Positions 51,524-61,227 of a DNA stretch of 64,000 nucleotides are shown in pieces. The notes beneath the pieces are model-generated. The model had not been told where the DNA came from, did no database searches, and worked only from the letters and a program-made list of their open reading frames with translations. This DNA is from an uncultured Lachnospira sp. Lineage in GTDB: Bacteria > Bacillota > Clostridia > Lachnospirales > Lachnospiraceae. The number at the start of each line of letters is the position of its first letter. The stretch's first letter is position 1. The stretch covers positions 1 to 64,000 of the forward strand of contig CAJUBU010000013.1 in the NCBI GenBank assembly GCA_910585095.1, given 5' to 3'. Both the position numbers and the translations under genes were made by a program.

Positions 51524-53056
51524 ATGATTCATATATCACGGTATGGGAGACGTTTAAAAACAACAATGCTTAGTACAATGACGGCTGCTTGTTTAACTTG
51601 CGTGATTATAATACCTTTTGTAGAAAAGAAGGTGTTTGGTAATGAAGTTGGTTATTATAGTATAGAGATTAACGGACAAGAAATTGGTGCTGTCAATTCA
51701 AGGGTAGAGGCTGAAGAAGCACTTGCCGATGCAAGAATGAAATTTAGCCAAGAATATGATTCTGTTGTCTATATGGACAATTCAATTAATATTGTAGAAA
51801 AAAGTAAATTAGCCTCTAAGAGGATGACAAAAGAGGATTTGACGGATTCAATATATAGTAGTCTTTTTTCATGTGTGACAGATAGAGAAGATTTGGCGGC
51901 TTACACAGTAAGGATTGATGATTTTACAGTTACGCTTGCATCAAAAGATGAAGTTATTGAACTTATGGAAAAAGTTATAGGCAAGTATGATACACAAAAT
52001 GAGTTTCAAGTTAAATTGTCATCAGGTGAAGATGTAAGTTATGGCGCTTATTCTGTAGATATGGTTCAATCGGAGTTAAGAAACACTGCTACAGATATTG
52101 TGGCAGCAGCTATTGATGGTGCTTCAACAGTAACAGCAAGTGATGGAACATCAAATAGAGATGGTATTACAGATATTGAATTTGAACAGAATGTTGTGGT
52201 TAACGAGACTTTGGCACAGGGTGCTAATATTATGAGTGTTGAGGCTGCTTATGAGGAGATAACAAAAGAAAAAGCGGAAAAGACATACTATGTTGTTGAA
52301 GAAGGAGACACATTGTATGGTATTGCAAGTAAATGTTCTCTTAAGTTGAGTGAATTGTTAGAATTAAATGAAGGAACAGACGAAAACGATATTATCAGAC
52401 CAGGTGACCGTTTTGTTGTCACTGTTCCAAAGTCTGAAATTTCAGTAGTTATTACAGAACGTAAGACATATGAGGAAGAATATGAGGCAGATATTGAATA
52501 TGTGGATGATGATACAGCTTATGTTGGAACATATACAGTTCAATCAGAAGGAGAGCCTGGTTATCATAAAGTAACAGCAGATATAACATATGTGAATGGC
52601 AATAAGACCGAAGTTAAGTATATTAATGAGGAGATTATTAAGCCAGCAGTAGCAAAGGTAGTGGCATCTGGAACAATTACACCGCCTACTTATATTAGAC
52701 CACTTAGTGGTGGATCTATTTCATCAGAATATGGTTATAGATGGGGAACACTTCATAAAGGTGTTGACTGGTATGTTGGTATTGGTACGCCAGTAAAGGC
52801 TGCTGCTTCAGGAACCGTACTTCGAGCAGGATTTTATTCATCTTATGGAAATTGTGTAGATATAAGACATTCTGATGGTTCTATGACAAGATATGCACAT
52901 CTTAATTCAGTGGCAGTTTCAGCAGGACAAACTGTTTCTCAGGGTGATTTGATTGCATATTCAGGTAATACAGGATATAGTACAGGTCCACATCTTCATT
53001 TTGAGATATGGATTGGCGGTGCAACTGTAAATCCGTTGAATTATGTGAATAGGTAA
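51524..53056 (+). CDS. M23 peptidoglycan endopeptidase with LysM and G5 domains
   Basis: The ATG at 51524 follows GGAGG; an ATG 12 codons earlier has none. The 510-residue protein has a signal anchor (about 18-38), a poorly known region to 250, LysM (YYVVEEGDTLYGIASKC..IIRPGDRFVV, about 257-305), G5 (about 308-385), then an intact M23 domain with HKGVD and HLHFE zinc ligands. It cuts peptide cross-links outside the membrane. WalR-like sites upstream suggest cell-wall stress control. Confidence 0.93.
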   Translation: MIHISRYGRRLKTTMLSTMTAACLTCVIIIPFVEKKVFGNEVGYYSIEINGQEIGAVNSRVEAEEALADARMKFSQEYDSVVYMDNSINIVEKSKLASKRMTKEDLTDSIYSSLFSCVTDREDLAAYTVRIDDFTVTLASKDEVIELMEKVIGKYDTQNEFQVKLSSGEDVSYGAYSVDMVQSELRNTATDIVAAAIDGASTVTASDGTSNRDGITDIEFEQNVVVNETLAQGANIMSVEAAYEEITKEKAEKTYYVVEEGDTLYGIASKCSLKLSELLELNEGTDENDIIRPGDRFVVTVPKSEISVVITERKTYEEEYEADIEYVDDDTAYVGTYTVQSEGEPGYHKVTADITYVNGNKTEVKYINEEIIKPAVAKVVASGTITPPTYIRPLSGGSISSEYGYRWGTLHKGVDWYVGIGTPVKAAASGTVLRAGFYSSYGNCVDIRHSDGSMTRYAHLNSVAVSAGQTVSQGDLIAYSGNTGYSTGPHLHFEIWIGGATVNPLNYVNR

Positions 53057-53172
53057 AAGCGTTTGTTGATTGCTTAACTATTTATAAAATATACTTGTGA
53101 TAAAAAGATATGATAAAAAGATAATATAATTTGTTGAGTGAAAAATAGAAAAATATAATAAACAGTGTGATT

Positions 53173-53268
53173 GGACTGTTGCAAATGGGGTAATTCTATA
53201 AAGTGTGATATGATTTTATGAATATTCATGTTTTATGTAGAAAATCTCGTTTGCGGCAGTCTATTTTT
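53173..53268 (+). terminator. Terminator after the M23 gene
   Basis: GGACTGTTGCAAAT (53173-53186) pairs with GTTTGCGGCAGTCT (53249-53262), using G-U pairs, followed by ATTTTTG. The remaining 53269-53499 is AT-rich with no clear signal beyond a TATACT at 53344. Confidence 0.65.
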
Positions 53269-53499
53269 GATAAGAGACAAGCTTTTTTAATAAAGTATTT
53301 TGTTAAAATATAAAAAAAGGGTATACATTTCTAAAATTTGTGTTATACTAGCAAAGTTAGTTATTTTATGTTGCAATTTTAAACAAAAGAGTGTATGAGA
53401 TATTTTCGGTGATTAATTGAAGATGACAGTTTACAAAATACATTTTTATTCATATAATAGAAAATAGTGATTACAATTATGTTCGGTTAGAGGTGTGTC

Positions 53500-54792
53500 A
53501 TGGAACAGTATATAATTAAAGGTGGTAATCCGTTGAATGGGAGGGTTTCAATAGGTGGTGCTAAAAACGCTGCCTTAGGCATCCTTGCAGCAGCAATTAT
53601 GACAGATGAAACTGTTACTATAGAGAATGTACCTAATGTTCGAGATACTAGAGTATTGCTCCAAGCAATTGAAGGAATAGGAGCAAAGGTCAAATATGTT
53701 TATAATAATTCTGTTCAGATTAATGGCGGCAGTATTTGTGATATGAATGTCGATTATGAATACATTAAGAAAATTAGAGCGTCTTATTATCTTTTAGGTG
53801 CATTGCTTGGCAAATATAAAAAATCGGAAGTGGCACTGCCAGGTGGCTGCAATATAGGTAGCAGACCGATAGACCAGCACATTAAAGGGTTTAAGGCGTT
53901 GGGTGTGGAAGTTGATATCAGTCATGGAAAGATATTTGCAAAAGCAGATAAGTTAGTTGGCGGTCATGTTTATTTTGATATGGTAACAGTTGGGGCTACA
54001 ATTAATTTGATGCTAGCTGCTTGTTTGGCAGAGGGTGATACAATTCTTGAAAATGCGGCAAAAGAACCGCATATTGTTGATGTTGCCAACTTTCTCAATG
54101 CAATGGGAGCCAATATAAAAGGTGCAGGCACAGATGTTATAAGAATAAGAGGGGTAAACCGTTTACATGGCACAACCTATTCTATTATTCCAGACCAGAT
54201 TGAGGCTGGTACATTTATGTTTGCAGCAGCTTGTACAAGAGGGGATGTTGTTGTACAGGATGTGATTCCAAAACATTTGGAATCCATTTCTGCTAAACTT
54301 ATTGAAGTTGGTTGTCAGGTGATTGAAGGGGACGATTGGGTACGAGTGATAGGTTGTGAAAATTTAAAAAGTACCAATGTCAAGACTTTGCCATATCCTG
54401 GATTTCCAACAGATATGCAGCCGCAGATGACAGCAGTGCTTGCATTGGCAGATGGAACAAGTATGGTGACAGAGAGTATATTTGAAAATCGATTTAAGTA
54501 TGTAGATGAGCTTAATAGAATGGGATGCAAGATAAAAGTTGAAGGCAATACAGCTTATATTGAAGGAATTGAGCAGATGAGCGGCACACAAATGGCAGCA
54601 CCCGATTTAAGGGCAGGTGCAGCGCTTGTTATAGCGGCATTGTCTGCTGACGGCGTGTCAGAGATAGAAGATATTGAATATATACAGCGTGGCTATGAAG
54701 ATTTTGACGGAAAATTAAGGACATTGGGAGCTGTTATTGAACGTGCAGATTCAGAGCGAGATGCACAGAAAGTAAAATTGAAAATTGGGTGA
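53500..54792 (+). CDS. murA: UDP-N-acetylglucosamine 1-carboxyvinyltransferase
   Basis: A 430-residue EPT-family enzyme. It shows GGAKNAALGILAAA, the active-site loop PGGCNIGSRPIDQH with Cys117 (the residue alkylated by fosfomycin), PDQIEAGTFMFAAA and the C-terminal DLRAGAALVIAAL. It catalyses the first committed step of peptidoglycan synthesis. Cys at position 117 predicts fosfomycin sensitivity. AGAGGTG precedes the ATG. Clostridia often have two murA genes; whether another exists is not visible here. Confidence 0.96.
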   Translation: MEQYIIKGGNPLNGRVSIGGAKNAALGILAAAIMTDETVTIENVPNVRDTRVLLQAIEGIGAKVKYVYNNSVQINGGSICDMNVDYEYIKKIRASYYLLGALLGKYKKSEVALPGGCNIGSRPIDQHIKGFKALGVEVDISHGKIFAKADKLVGGHVYFDMVTVGATINLMLAACLAEGDTILENAAKEPHIVDVANFLNAMGANIKGAGTDVIRIRGVNRLHGTTYSIIPDQIEAGTFMFAAACTRGDVVVQDVIPKHLESISAKLIEVGCQVIEGDDWVRVIGCENLKSTNVKTLPYPGFPTDMQPQMTAVLALADGTSMVTESIFENRFKYVDELNRMGCKIKVEGNTAYIEGIEQMSGTQMAAPDLRAGAALVIAALSADGVSEIEDIEYIQRGYEDFDGKLRTLGAVIERADSERDAQKVKLKIG

Positions 54793-54799
54793 TAGAATG

Positions 54800-54850
54800 A
54801 ACTGTTACAAAATAGAGGTGTTAAACATTCTTTTTGTAACAGTTTTTTTG
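54800..54850 (+). terminator. Terminator of murA
   Basis: AACTGTTACAAAA (54800-54812) and TTTTGTAACAGTT (54832-54844), perfect arms followed by TTTTT. Confidence 0.88.
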
Positions 54851-54974
54851 TTTATTGTAAAATAGTTTTTTATTAAAATTTAATATCAGTTTTTCAATTT
54901 TTTATTGAATAAAATATAAGAAGAAATTAAAATTTTGACAAGCAGATTTTTACCAAAACCATGAAAGGGAAATT

Positions 54975-56486
54975 ATGAAATTAAAGAGTAAAATCGTAGT
55001 GGCATTTTGTATAATGGTTATTTTGCCAACAGTTACATTTGCAATTTTATCAACAGGTATTTTTCAATATAAATCGTCATCCATACAAGAATTATATGAT
55101 GTTGACTGGAATATGAATCTTAATTCTTTTGATTCTTCAGCAGCATTGATGGGAAGAATAATGGAACGGATATATCAGGATATGAAAGAAGTTGCAGATA
55201 ATATGCCAGAAAAATATAATGATATAAAATTTTTAGAAGAAACAAATAAAGAACTTGAAAAAAAATTAACACAAATTGTAGTAAAAAAAGAGGATAACAT
55301 TACATATAAATCAGACAATATTAGCATGGACGTTTTAAATGAATTGATAGATGTGTATGATGCAGATACCAATGGTGCGTTGTCTGATGTCAGTGTATAT
55401 AAAGGTGATGAATATCAATGTTTTATACGCTGTATACAATTTAGCAATGAGGAAAATGAGGAAATTTCTGTTTATTTAATTACATCGCTTAAACAAAGTA
55501 TTCCTCAAATCAAAGGATTTGCAACCGAAATTATTATGCTAGGATTAATTGTGATTGCTATTACAAGCGTTGTTTTAATGATATGGATATATAATTCTAT
55601 TTTTAGACCGATTGAAAAATTGCGTTTGGCAACGAATAATATTAAGCAAGGCAATTATGACTTTGAGATGCCAAAGGCTTCAAAAGATGAAATTGGCGAT
55701 GTGTTTCGGGATTTTGAAGAGATGAGAATTATCTTGAAAAAAACGTCTGAAGAAAAACTTATTTCGGATAAAGAAGAAAAAGAATTGATACGCAATATTT
55801 CACATGACTTAAAAACGCCTATTACCGCAGTAAAAGGATATGTTGAAGGCATTTTAGACGGGGTGGCAGACACCCCTGAAAAACAAAAAAAATATTTGAT
55901 GACCATTGCTAATAAGGCTAACGATATGGATAAATTAATTGATGAACTTACCATTTATTCCAGACTTGGAAGCAACCGAGTTCAATATTTATTTAGAAAA
56001 ATTTGTGTTGCTGATTATTTTAATGAATATTGTGATGAGATATCAATGGATTTGGAATCTCAAGATATTTTACTTGAATATAATTGTCATCAATGCGATA
56101 ATGTATATATTGTAGCGGATGCTGAACAATTAAAGCGTGTGATAAACAATATTATAAGTAATTCTGTAAAATATATGTGTTCAGATAGAAAAGGCATAAT
56201 TAATATTGATATTTTTGATGAGGAGGTATATGTACATATCATTATAAAGGATAATGGTAAAGGAATTGGAATCAATGAGCTGTCACATATATTTGAACGA
56301 TTCTATCGCACGGATTCGTCCCGCAACAGTAAACAGGGTGGAAGCGGCATAGGATTGGCTATTGTAAAAAAGATAATTGAAGACCATAGAGGAAAAATAT
56401 GGGCTGAAAGCGTTGAAGGAAAAGGAACGACAATGCACATATGTCTTAAAAAAGATATTGATGACAGCACATATCTTACTATATAA
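54975..56486 (+). CDS. Sensor histidine kinase
   Basis: A 503-residue kinase with membrane segments at about 7-28 and 184-205 flanking an extracytoplasmic sensor of roughly 155 residues. A HAMP linker (about 206-258) follows, then HisKA with His277 in ISHDLKTPITAVKGYVEGILDG and HATPase_c with NNIISNSVKYM, DNGKGIG, FERFYR and GGSGIGLAIV. It lacks PAS domains. It is followed 40 bp later by its likely response regulator. The stimulus is unknown; the placement after cell-wall genes suggests envelope sensing but does not prove it. Confidence 0.95.
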   Translation: MKLKSKIVVAFCIMVILPTVTFAILSTGIFQYKSSSIQELYDVDWNMNLNSFDSSAALMGRIMERIYQDMKEVADNMPEKYNDIKFLEETNKELEKKLTQIVVKKEDNITYKSDNISMDVLNELIDVYDADTNGALSDVSVYKGDEYQCFIRCIQFSNEENEEISVYLITSLKQSIPQIKGFATEIIMLGLIVIAITSVVLMIWIYNSIFRPIEKLRLATNNIKQGNYDFEMPKASKDEIGDVFRDFEEMRIILKKTSEEKLISDKEEKELIRNISHDLKTPITAVKGYVEGILDGVADTPEKQKKYLMTIANKANDMDKLIDELTIYSRLGSNRVQYLFRKICVADYFNEYCDEISMDLESQDILLEYNCHQCDNVYIVADAEQLKRVINNIISNSVKYMCSDRKGIINIDIFDEEVYVHIIIKDNGKGIGINELSHIFERFYRTDSSRNSKQGGSGIGLAIVKKIIEDHRGKIWAESVEGKGTTMHICLKKDIDDSTYLTI

Positions 56487-56541
56487 ATGATTTATAAAGT
56501 TGCTTTGAGAAAATAATTGCAGAAAGATGAGGAAAGTGTTT

Positions 56542-57231
56542 ATGAGCAGAGTATTAATTGTAGAAGATGAAGAAATTATTGCTGAACTTGAAAAAGATTA
56601 TCTTGAATTGAGTGGATTTGAAGTTGATGTTTTATCAGATGGCGAGGCAGGTTTAAAAGCGGCATTGGATAATAACTATGATATATGTATATTAGATGTT
56701 ATGTTGCCTGGTATAGATGGCTATGAGATATGCAGACAGGTAAGAGAAGTTAAAAATATGCCAATTATTATGGTTTCGGCAAAAAAGGAAGATATTGATA
56801 AAATACGTGGATTAGGTGTAGGCGCTGATGATTATATGACAAAACCGTTTAGTCCAAGTGAACTGGTTGCAAGAGTAAAAGCGCATCTTGCTAGATATGA
56901 TAGACTTGTAAGCAGTGCAAAAGAGGCAAATGAAATTATTGAAATACGTGGAATCAAGATTGATAAAACAGCACGGAGAGTATTTGTTAATGGGGAGGAA
57001 AGAGTTTTTACAACAAAAGAATTTGATTTATTGACATTTCTTGCAAGTAATCCAAATCATGTCTTTACAAAAGATGAATTGTTTAAGGAAATTTGGGATA
57101 TGGAGTCTATTGGCGATATTGCAACAGTGACCGTTCATATTAAAAAGATTCGAGAAAAAATCGAGTATGATACATCAAAGCCACAATATATTGAAACTAT
57201 ATGGGGAGTAGGATATCGGTTTAAAATGTGA
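56542..57231 (+). CDS. OmpR-family response regulator
   Basis: The ATG at 56542 gives MSRVLIVEDEE; an ATG five codons upstream is less likely. The 229-residue protein has a receiver domain with acidic pocket EDEE, phospho-acceptor Asp52 (ILDVMLPGIDG) and Lys in VSAKK, then a winged helix (about 130-228) with TTKEFDLLTFLASNPNHVFTKDELF and TVTVHIKKIREKIE. It is paired with the kinase upstream. It could be the WalR-type protein acting on the sites at 51302-51340, which is speculation. Confidence 0.95.
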   Translation: MSRVLIVEDEEIIAELEKDYLELSGFEVDVLSDGEAGLKAALDNNYDICILDVMLPGIDGYEICRQVREVKNMPIIMVSAKKEDIDKIRGLGVGADDYMTKPFSPSELVARVKAHLARYDRLVSSAKEANEIIEIRGIKIDKTARRVFVNGEERVFTTKEFDLLTFLASNPNHVFTKDELFKEIWDMESIGDIATVTVHIKKIREKIEYDTSKPQYIETIWGVGYRFKM

Positions 57232-57264
57232 TGCACAAATAAAATAAAGAAAGGGAAAAAGATT

Positions 57265-57501
57265 ATGTCAACATTGGAAAAAACTATAGATTTATTAAAT
57301 ACTCTGCCAGAAAGTCAAATAGAGACAATATATAGTTTTGTGCAATTTCTTAGTTTACAACAAAATACAGTAAAATCGGTAGATACAGAATCGTTAGATG
57401 ATATTTTTGATAATATTGTTGGTGTTTTATCAGATACAGGAAAGAATTTAGAGGAGTATAGGAACGAAAGGCTAAGAGATAGATATGAAATTATTAATTG
57501 A
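57265..57501 (+). CDS. Putative antitoxin of a PIN toxin pair
   Basis: A 78-residue acidic protein starting MSTLEKTIDLLNTLPESQIETIYSFVQFL, a helical pattern seen in small DUF2281-like antitoxins, and ending in a charged tail (EEYRNERLRDRYE). Its 3' end overlaps the PIN gene by 17 bp. AAAGGG precedes the ATG. The role rests on gene order and length. Confidence 0.72.
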   Translation: MSTLEKTIDLLNTLPESQIETIYSFVQFLSLQQNTVKSVDTESLDDIFDNIVGVLSDTGKNLEEYRNERLRDRYEIIN

Positions 57502-57913
57502 CACTAATGTGATTTTGGATATGGTGTTTAAACGAAATGGCTATGATATTGTTATGGAATTGTTCCGTAAGATTAAAAACTCTAAGGCTGTTGCGTATAT
57601 AACTGCTTCTTCCGTAACAGACCTTTTTTATATTATTCGTAAAGAAACTCATAATATAAATCAAACCTATATAATAATGAAAAATATTTTTAGATTAGTA
57701 GTGATTCTTTCAGTAACCGAACAAGATATTCAAGAGGCTTTTAAACAAAAATGGAAAGATTTTGAGGATTGTGTACAATATATAACAGGAAAAAATAATA
57801 AAATAGATTATATTATTACTAGTAATAATAAAGATTATATAGATGATTTGATTCCCGTTTTAACACCAACAGCATGGATAAAAATGATAAATAATACACA
57901 ACAAAATAAATAA
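57485..57913 (+). CDS. PIN domain toxin
   Basis: A 142-residue PIN-fold protein with Asp6 in LLIDTNVILDMVF, TASSVTDLFYII, DFEDCVQYITGKN and the C-terminal SNNKDYID. These acidic residues form the Mg-dependent RNase site. It is a second such module in the window and is only distantly similar to the one at 22.5 kb. No autoregulatory inverted repeat was noticed upstream; the pair may be expressed with the two-component genes. Confidence 0.83.
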   Translation: MKLLIDTNVILDMVFKRNGYDIVMELFRKIKNSKAVAYITASSVTDLFYIIRKETHNINQTYIIMKNIFRLVVILSVTEQDIQEAFKQKWKDFEDCVQYITGKNNKIDYIITSNNKDYIDDLIPVLTPTAWIKMINNTQQNK

Positions 57914-57922
57914 TATAAATTT

Positions 57923-57963
57923 AAGGGATTATTGCAAAGTTATTCACTTTACAGCAATCCCTT
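57923..57963. terminator. Bidirectional terminator between PIN toxin and dispanin-like genes
   Basis: AAGGGATTATTGCAAAG (57923-57939) pairs with CTTTACAGCAATCCCTT (57947-57963), with G-U pairs. It lies between convergent genes. Confidence 0.75.
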
Positions 57964-58004
57964 AAAATATTTATATTTTATCAGACATTAAAATAATAAT
58001 AATT

Positions 58005-59138
58005 TCACCAGTTTAATAACGAAAAAAAAACAGTTGCAGCAATATACATACAGCCAATAACAACGCCGACACCTAATGAAATAGCGGCGTTTCTTTTACT
58101 ATTTTCAAACTTTTGATAGTTTCCTGCCTTATATGCGTTATTGCCTTCTATAATAAAAATCAATCCAATTGCTCCCAAAATTTTACTAAATATAAGAATA
58201 CAAGCAATACTTAATACAATCCACATAGAAAAATTTGGAAAGTTCATGTTGTTGACAAGATTTCCGTTGTAGTTGTAATTATTGTTATACCCATTATTAA
58301 ATTGGTTATTGTTGTAGCCATTATTGGAAGTATTGTTGTTATAGCCGTTATTATTGTAGCCGTTATTGGAAGTGTTGTTATTGTAGCCATTATTGGAAGC
58401 ATTGTTGTTATAGCCATTATTATAACCGTTATTATTGTAGCCATTATTGGAAGCATTGTTATTGTAGGCATTATTAGAAGCATTGTTGTTGTAGCCATTA
58501 TTATAACCGTTATTATTATAGCCGTTGTTGTAACCGCTATTATTGTAGCCGTTGTTGTAACCGCTATTATTGTAGCCATTATTATAGCCATTATTGTAGC
58601 CGTTGTTATAACCGTTATTGTTGTAGCCATTACTATAACCGTTATTATTATAGCCATTATTATAACCGTTATTATTATAGCCGTTGTTGTAACCGCTATT
58701 ATTGTAGCCGTTGTTATAACCGTTATTGTTGTAGCCATTATTATAACCGTTATTATTGTAGCCATTATTATAACTATTATTGTTGTAGTTATTATCATTG
58801 CTGTTGTCATTGCCATTATTTTGGCTGGCATCATCATTATTTTCATTTACAGCAGTGTTTGTATCATTTGAATTATTTTCATAATTGTCTGAATTATTGT
58901 TATAGTCATCATTATTATAATTGCCATTATTGCTATTATAAGGATTGCTATAATCATTTTCATTTTGCCCATTATTATAATTGTTGTAATTATCCGTAGT
59001 GGTGCCATTGCCATAATTATTATAGGCATTATTATTTTGTGTTTCCTGATTAGAAGAGTTTTCTATATTAGGATTGTAGTTATTAGTGGTGTCATTGCCA
59101 TTATTATTATTGAATGGGTCTGAAGTATAATTATCCAT
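58005..59138 (-). CDS. Asn/Gly/Tyr-repeat protein with C-terminal CD225/dispanin-like membrane domain
   Basis: A 377-residue protein. About 290 residues are low complexity: an Asn/Asp/Thr-rich start, then tandem GYNN and GYNNN units with some SNN variants. The last 80 residues hold two membrane segments (about 299-322 and 346-372) around EGNNAYKAGNYQKFENSKRNAAISLG, the CD225/dispanin intracellular-loop pattern. The long tail is prion-like and probably disordered. The DNA repeats at 58260-58790 could expand or shrink. GGAGG precedes the ATG. Function unknown. Confidence 0.82.
   Translation of the reverse strand: MDNYTSDPFNNNNGNDTTNNYNPNIENSSNQETQNNNAYNNYGNGTTTDNYNNYNNGQNENDYSNPYNSNNGNYNNDDYNNNSDNYENNSNDTNTAVNENNDDASQNNGNDNSNDNNYNNNSYNNGYNNNGYNNGYNNNGYNNGYNNSGYNNGYNNNGYNNGYNNNGYSNGYNNNGYNNGYNNGYNNGYNNSGYNNGYNNSGYNNGYNNNGYNNGYNNNASNNAYNNNASNNGYNNNGYNNGYNNNASNNGYNNNTSNNGYNNNGYNNNTSNNGYNNNQFNNGYNNNYNYNGNLVNNMNFPNFSMWIVLSIACILIFSKILGAIGLIFIIEGNNAYKAGNYQKFENSKRNAAISLGVGVVIGCMYIAATVFFSLLNW
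58260..58790 (-). repeat. Coding tandem repeat region (GYNN units)
   Basis: About 30 degenerate 12- to 15-bp units encode GYNN/GYNNN. The units vary at synonymous positions and in Asn count. The repeats lie wholly inside the dispanin-like gene. Confidence 0.85.
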
Positions 59139-59354
59139 TAAATTCCTCCTTTTTATTTATTCCCACAAACAACGAAAGTTGTAAAGCTATCAAAAGAACT
59201 GTTATTTAAAGTTTTTTGTGATAAACTTAGAACAGTGGCAAATTGTTATGTATGATTAAGATATGCCTTAACCCTGTAAATAAGAATATAATAAAAATCA
59301 GATATGAAGTCAAGTAAATTTAGGAAAGGTATGCGAAATCGCAAGTGAATATTT

Positions 59355-60038
59355 ATGAAAATAGTATATGAAGACAACTTTATAATTATTGTGGATAAAC
59401 CTTCTGGACAATTGGTTCAAAGTGGAAAAAATTTTGATATGGATTTGACAAGCGAGGTTTTAAATTATAGAAAACAAAAGAACGAAACGCCATATGCTGC
59501 TGTTATTAACCGTTTAGACAGACCTGTAAGCGGGCTGGTATTGTTCGCTAAAGATAAAAAAAGTGCGGCAAAATATAGTAAGATACTTGGGCAACAGGGG
59601 ATAAATAAACATTATATCTGTGCTGTTTGTGGATATGTACAGCCACAAACAGGTACGTTGGTGGATTACTTGTTAAAAGATGCAAAAGAAAATTGTTCAA
59701 GAGTAGTAAAACAAGATAAAGCAGGAGCTAAAAAAGCAGAGCTAAATTATCGTGTGATAAGTTATTATTCCGATTGGAATTGTACATTTTTAGATGTAGA
59801 ATTAATTACAGGAAGACATCATCAGATACGAACACAATTTTCATCAAGAGGACATGTTCTTGTTGGCGATTATAAATATTTGGCGGTTGATAACGAAAAT
59901 AAAGAGGTCTGTACATTTCTTGCAGAAAAATTGAATTTGAAAAAAAATGAGATTGCTTTATGTGCTTATTCCATTGAAATTTTGGGGAATGTATATAAAA
60001 TCAATCCAGATTGGGCGAAATATATTCCCAGTAATTGA
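59355..60038 (+). CDS. RluA family pseudouridine synthase
   Basis: A 227-residue catalytic domain without an S4 domain. Motif I VDKPSGQLVQ is followed by the catalytic motif INRLDRPVSGLVLFAK (Asp near 54) and by LITGRHHQIRTQFSSRGH. It modifies uridines in rRNA or tRNA; the target cannot be read. The start codon has only a weak ribosome-binding site. It lies immediately before the YtvI-like gene. Confidence 0.92.
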   Translation: MKIVYEDNFIIIVDKPSGQLVQSGKNFDMDLTSEVLNYRKQKNETPYAAVINRLDRPVSGLVLFAKDKKSAAKYSKILGQQGINKHYICAVCGYVQPQTGTLVDYLLKDAKENCSRVVKQDKAGAKKAELNYRVISYYSDWNCTFLDVELITGRHHQIRTQFSSRGHVLVGDYKYLAVDNENKEVCTFLAEKLNLKKNEIALCAYSIEILGNVYKINPDWAKYIPSN

Positions 60039-60115
60039 ATAAATTGGTGCAATTTAGAGATAATAATTCCAGATATTCATTGTAAAAATTGATAGTTGTA
60101 TCTGGAGGTGAGATT

Positions 60116-61213
60116 ATGCAGGAAGTTTGGACGATAAAACAAAAGTTTTTGTTTCTTGGCGGAAGTTTTGTAATCGCTGTTTCCATATTCTTGGGATTTA
60201 AATATATATTTCCATTAATTTCACCATTTGTTATTGCCTATATTATTGCGATTGCAATTGAAAAACCTGTTAATAAGTTGTCTAAATTATTTCGTGGAAA
60301 AAAACATCCAGCATCAACGATAATTGTAGTTGTTTTAGCTACGGTTATATTTGTAGCACTAGCGGCTTTATTCTATGCCATTTTTAAAGAGATTAAAAAT
60401 TTTTTTGTCAATTATCAATATAATATGGTGATTGTAAAACAGACTGCCGCCAAAATATGTTTTAATTTAGATGGAATGTTTGGTTTAAGAGATGGCTGCT
60501 GTATGGATGCATTGGAAATGTGTACTCGATATATAGAGAAAGCTTTTAATGAAAATGGAAGCTCTGCCGTAGTAAATCGAGTAGCAGAAATTTCATTGCC
60601 TGCAATTGTAAAAATTGCAGTATTTATTGGAGGTGTATTTGTATCGTTTATTTCGGTTATTTATCTTTCAGATAAGTTGGATGTTATAAGAGATTGGTGC
60701 AACAGCACGCATTTTCGTGAGGAAATATTAGCCGTCACTTCCAGTTTAAAACAGTTAATGAGTGTCTATTATCGCATTGAGCTTTTAATTACGATAATTA
60801 ACATTGTAGTATTGACAGTTGGTTTCTTTATTATTGGCAATTCGTATGCGATTGTTTTAGGTGTTGTAATTGGTATTGTGGATATGCTTCCTGTTTTTGG
60901 AACAGGGACAGTTTTAATTCCATGGCTGCTTTTTGACCTTGCCTGTGGCAATACATTTTCAGCGGTAGTTCTTTTGTTTGTGTACGCTATTACATGGCTT
61001 GTCCGAGAGATTATGGAGAGTAAATGTGTAGGAGACCGTGTGGGAATATCGCCGCTTGTTATGCTGATTATTATATTTGTTGGTATTTTAGTTTATGGTG
61101 TTATGGGATTTATTTTAGGACCAGTATCATACTGTATGGCAAAAGCATTAATACTCTACTTGAAAACAGTCATTGGACGTGGTACACTAAGTGATAAAAA
61201 GAACTTTGAGTAG
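60116..61213 (+). CDS. AI-2E family transporter, YtvI-like sporulation membrane protein
   Basis: The ATG at 60116 lies after GGAGGTGA; a longer start at 60089 has none. The 365-residue protein has about seven membrane segments and the AI-2E exporter family pattern: an N-terminal pair, a long amphipathic region, then IVIGIVDMLPVFGTGTVLIPW and ISPLVMLIIIFVGILVYGVMGFILGPV. Length and context in spore formers suggest YtvI, a sporulation membrane protein. The substrate is unknown. Confidence 0.85.
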   Translation: MQEVWTIKQKFLFLGGSFVIAVSIFLGFKYIFPLISPFVIAYIIAIAIEKPVNKLSKLFRGKKHPASTIIVVVLATVIFVALAALFYAIFKEIKNFFVNYQYNMVIVKQTAAKICFNLDGMFGLRDGCCMDALEMCTRYIEKAFNENGSSAVVNRVAEISLPAIVKIAVFIGGVFVSFISVIYLSDKLDVIRDWCNSTHFREEILAVTSSLKQLMSVYYRIELLITIINIVVLTVGFFIIGNSYAIVLGVVIGIVDMLPVFGTGTVLIPWLLFDLACGNTFSAVVLLFVYAITWLVREIMESKCVGDRVGISPLVMLIIIFVGILVYGVMGFILGPVSYCMAKALILYLKTVIGRGTLSDKKNFE

Positions 61214-61227
61214 AAATGAGGATAATT

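Noticed and set aside
58260..58790. Short tandem repeats resembling a CRISPR array
   Set aside because: Units are coding, contiguous and without unique spacers; no cas genes are present.
58302..58871. Long open frames antisense to and out of frame with the GYNN-repeat gene
   Set aside because: They are by-products of the repetitive AT-rich codons; their Ile/Val or Ile/Thr/Met-only composition is not protein-like and they lack ribosome-binding sites.
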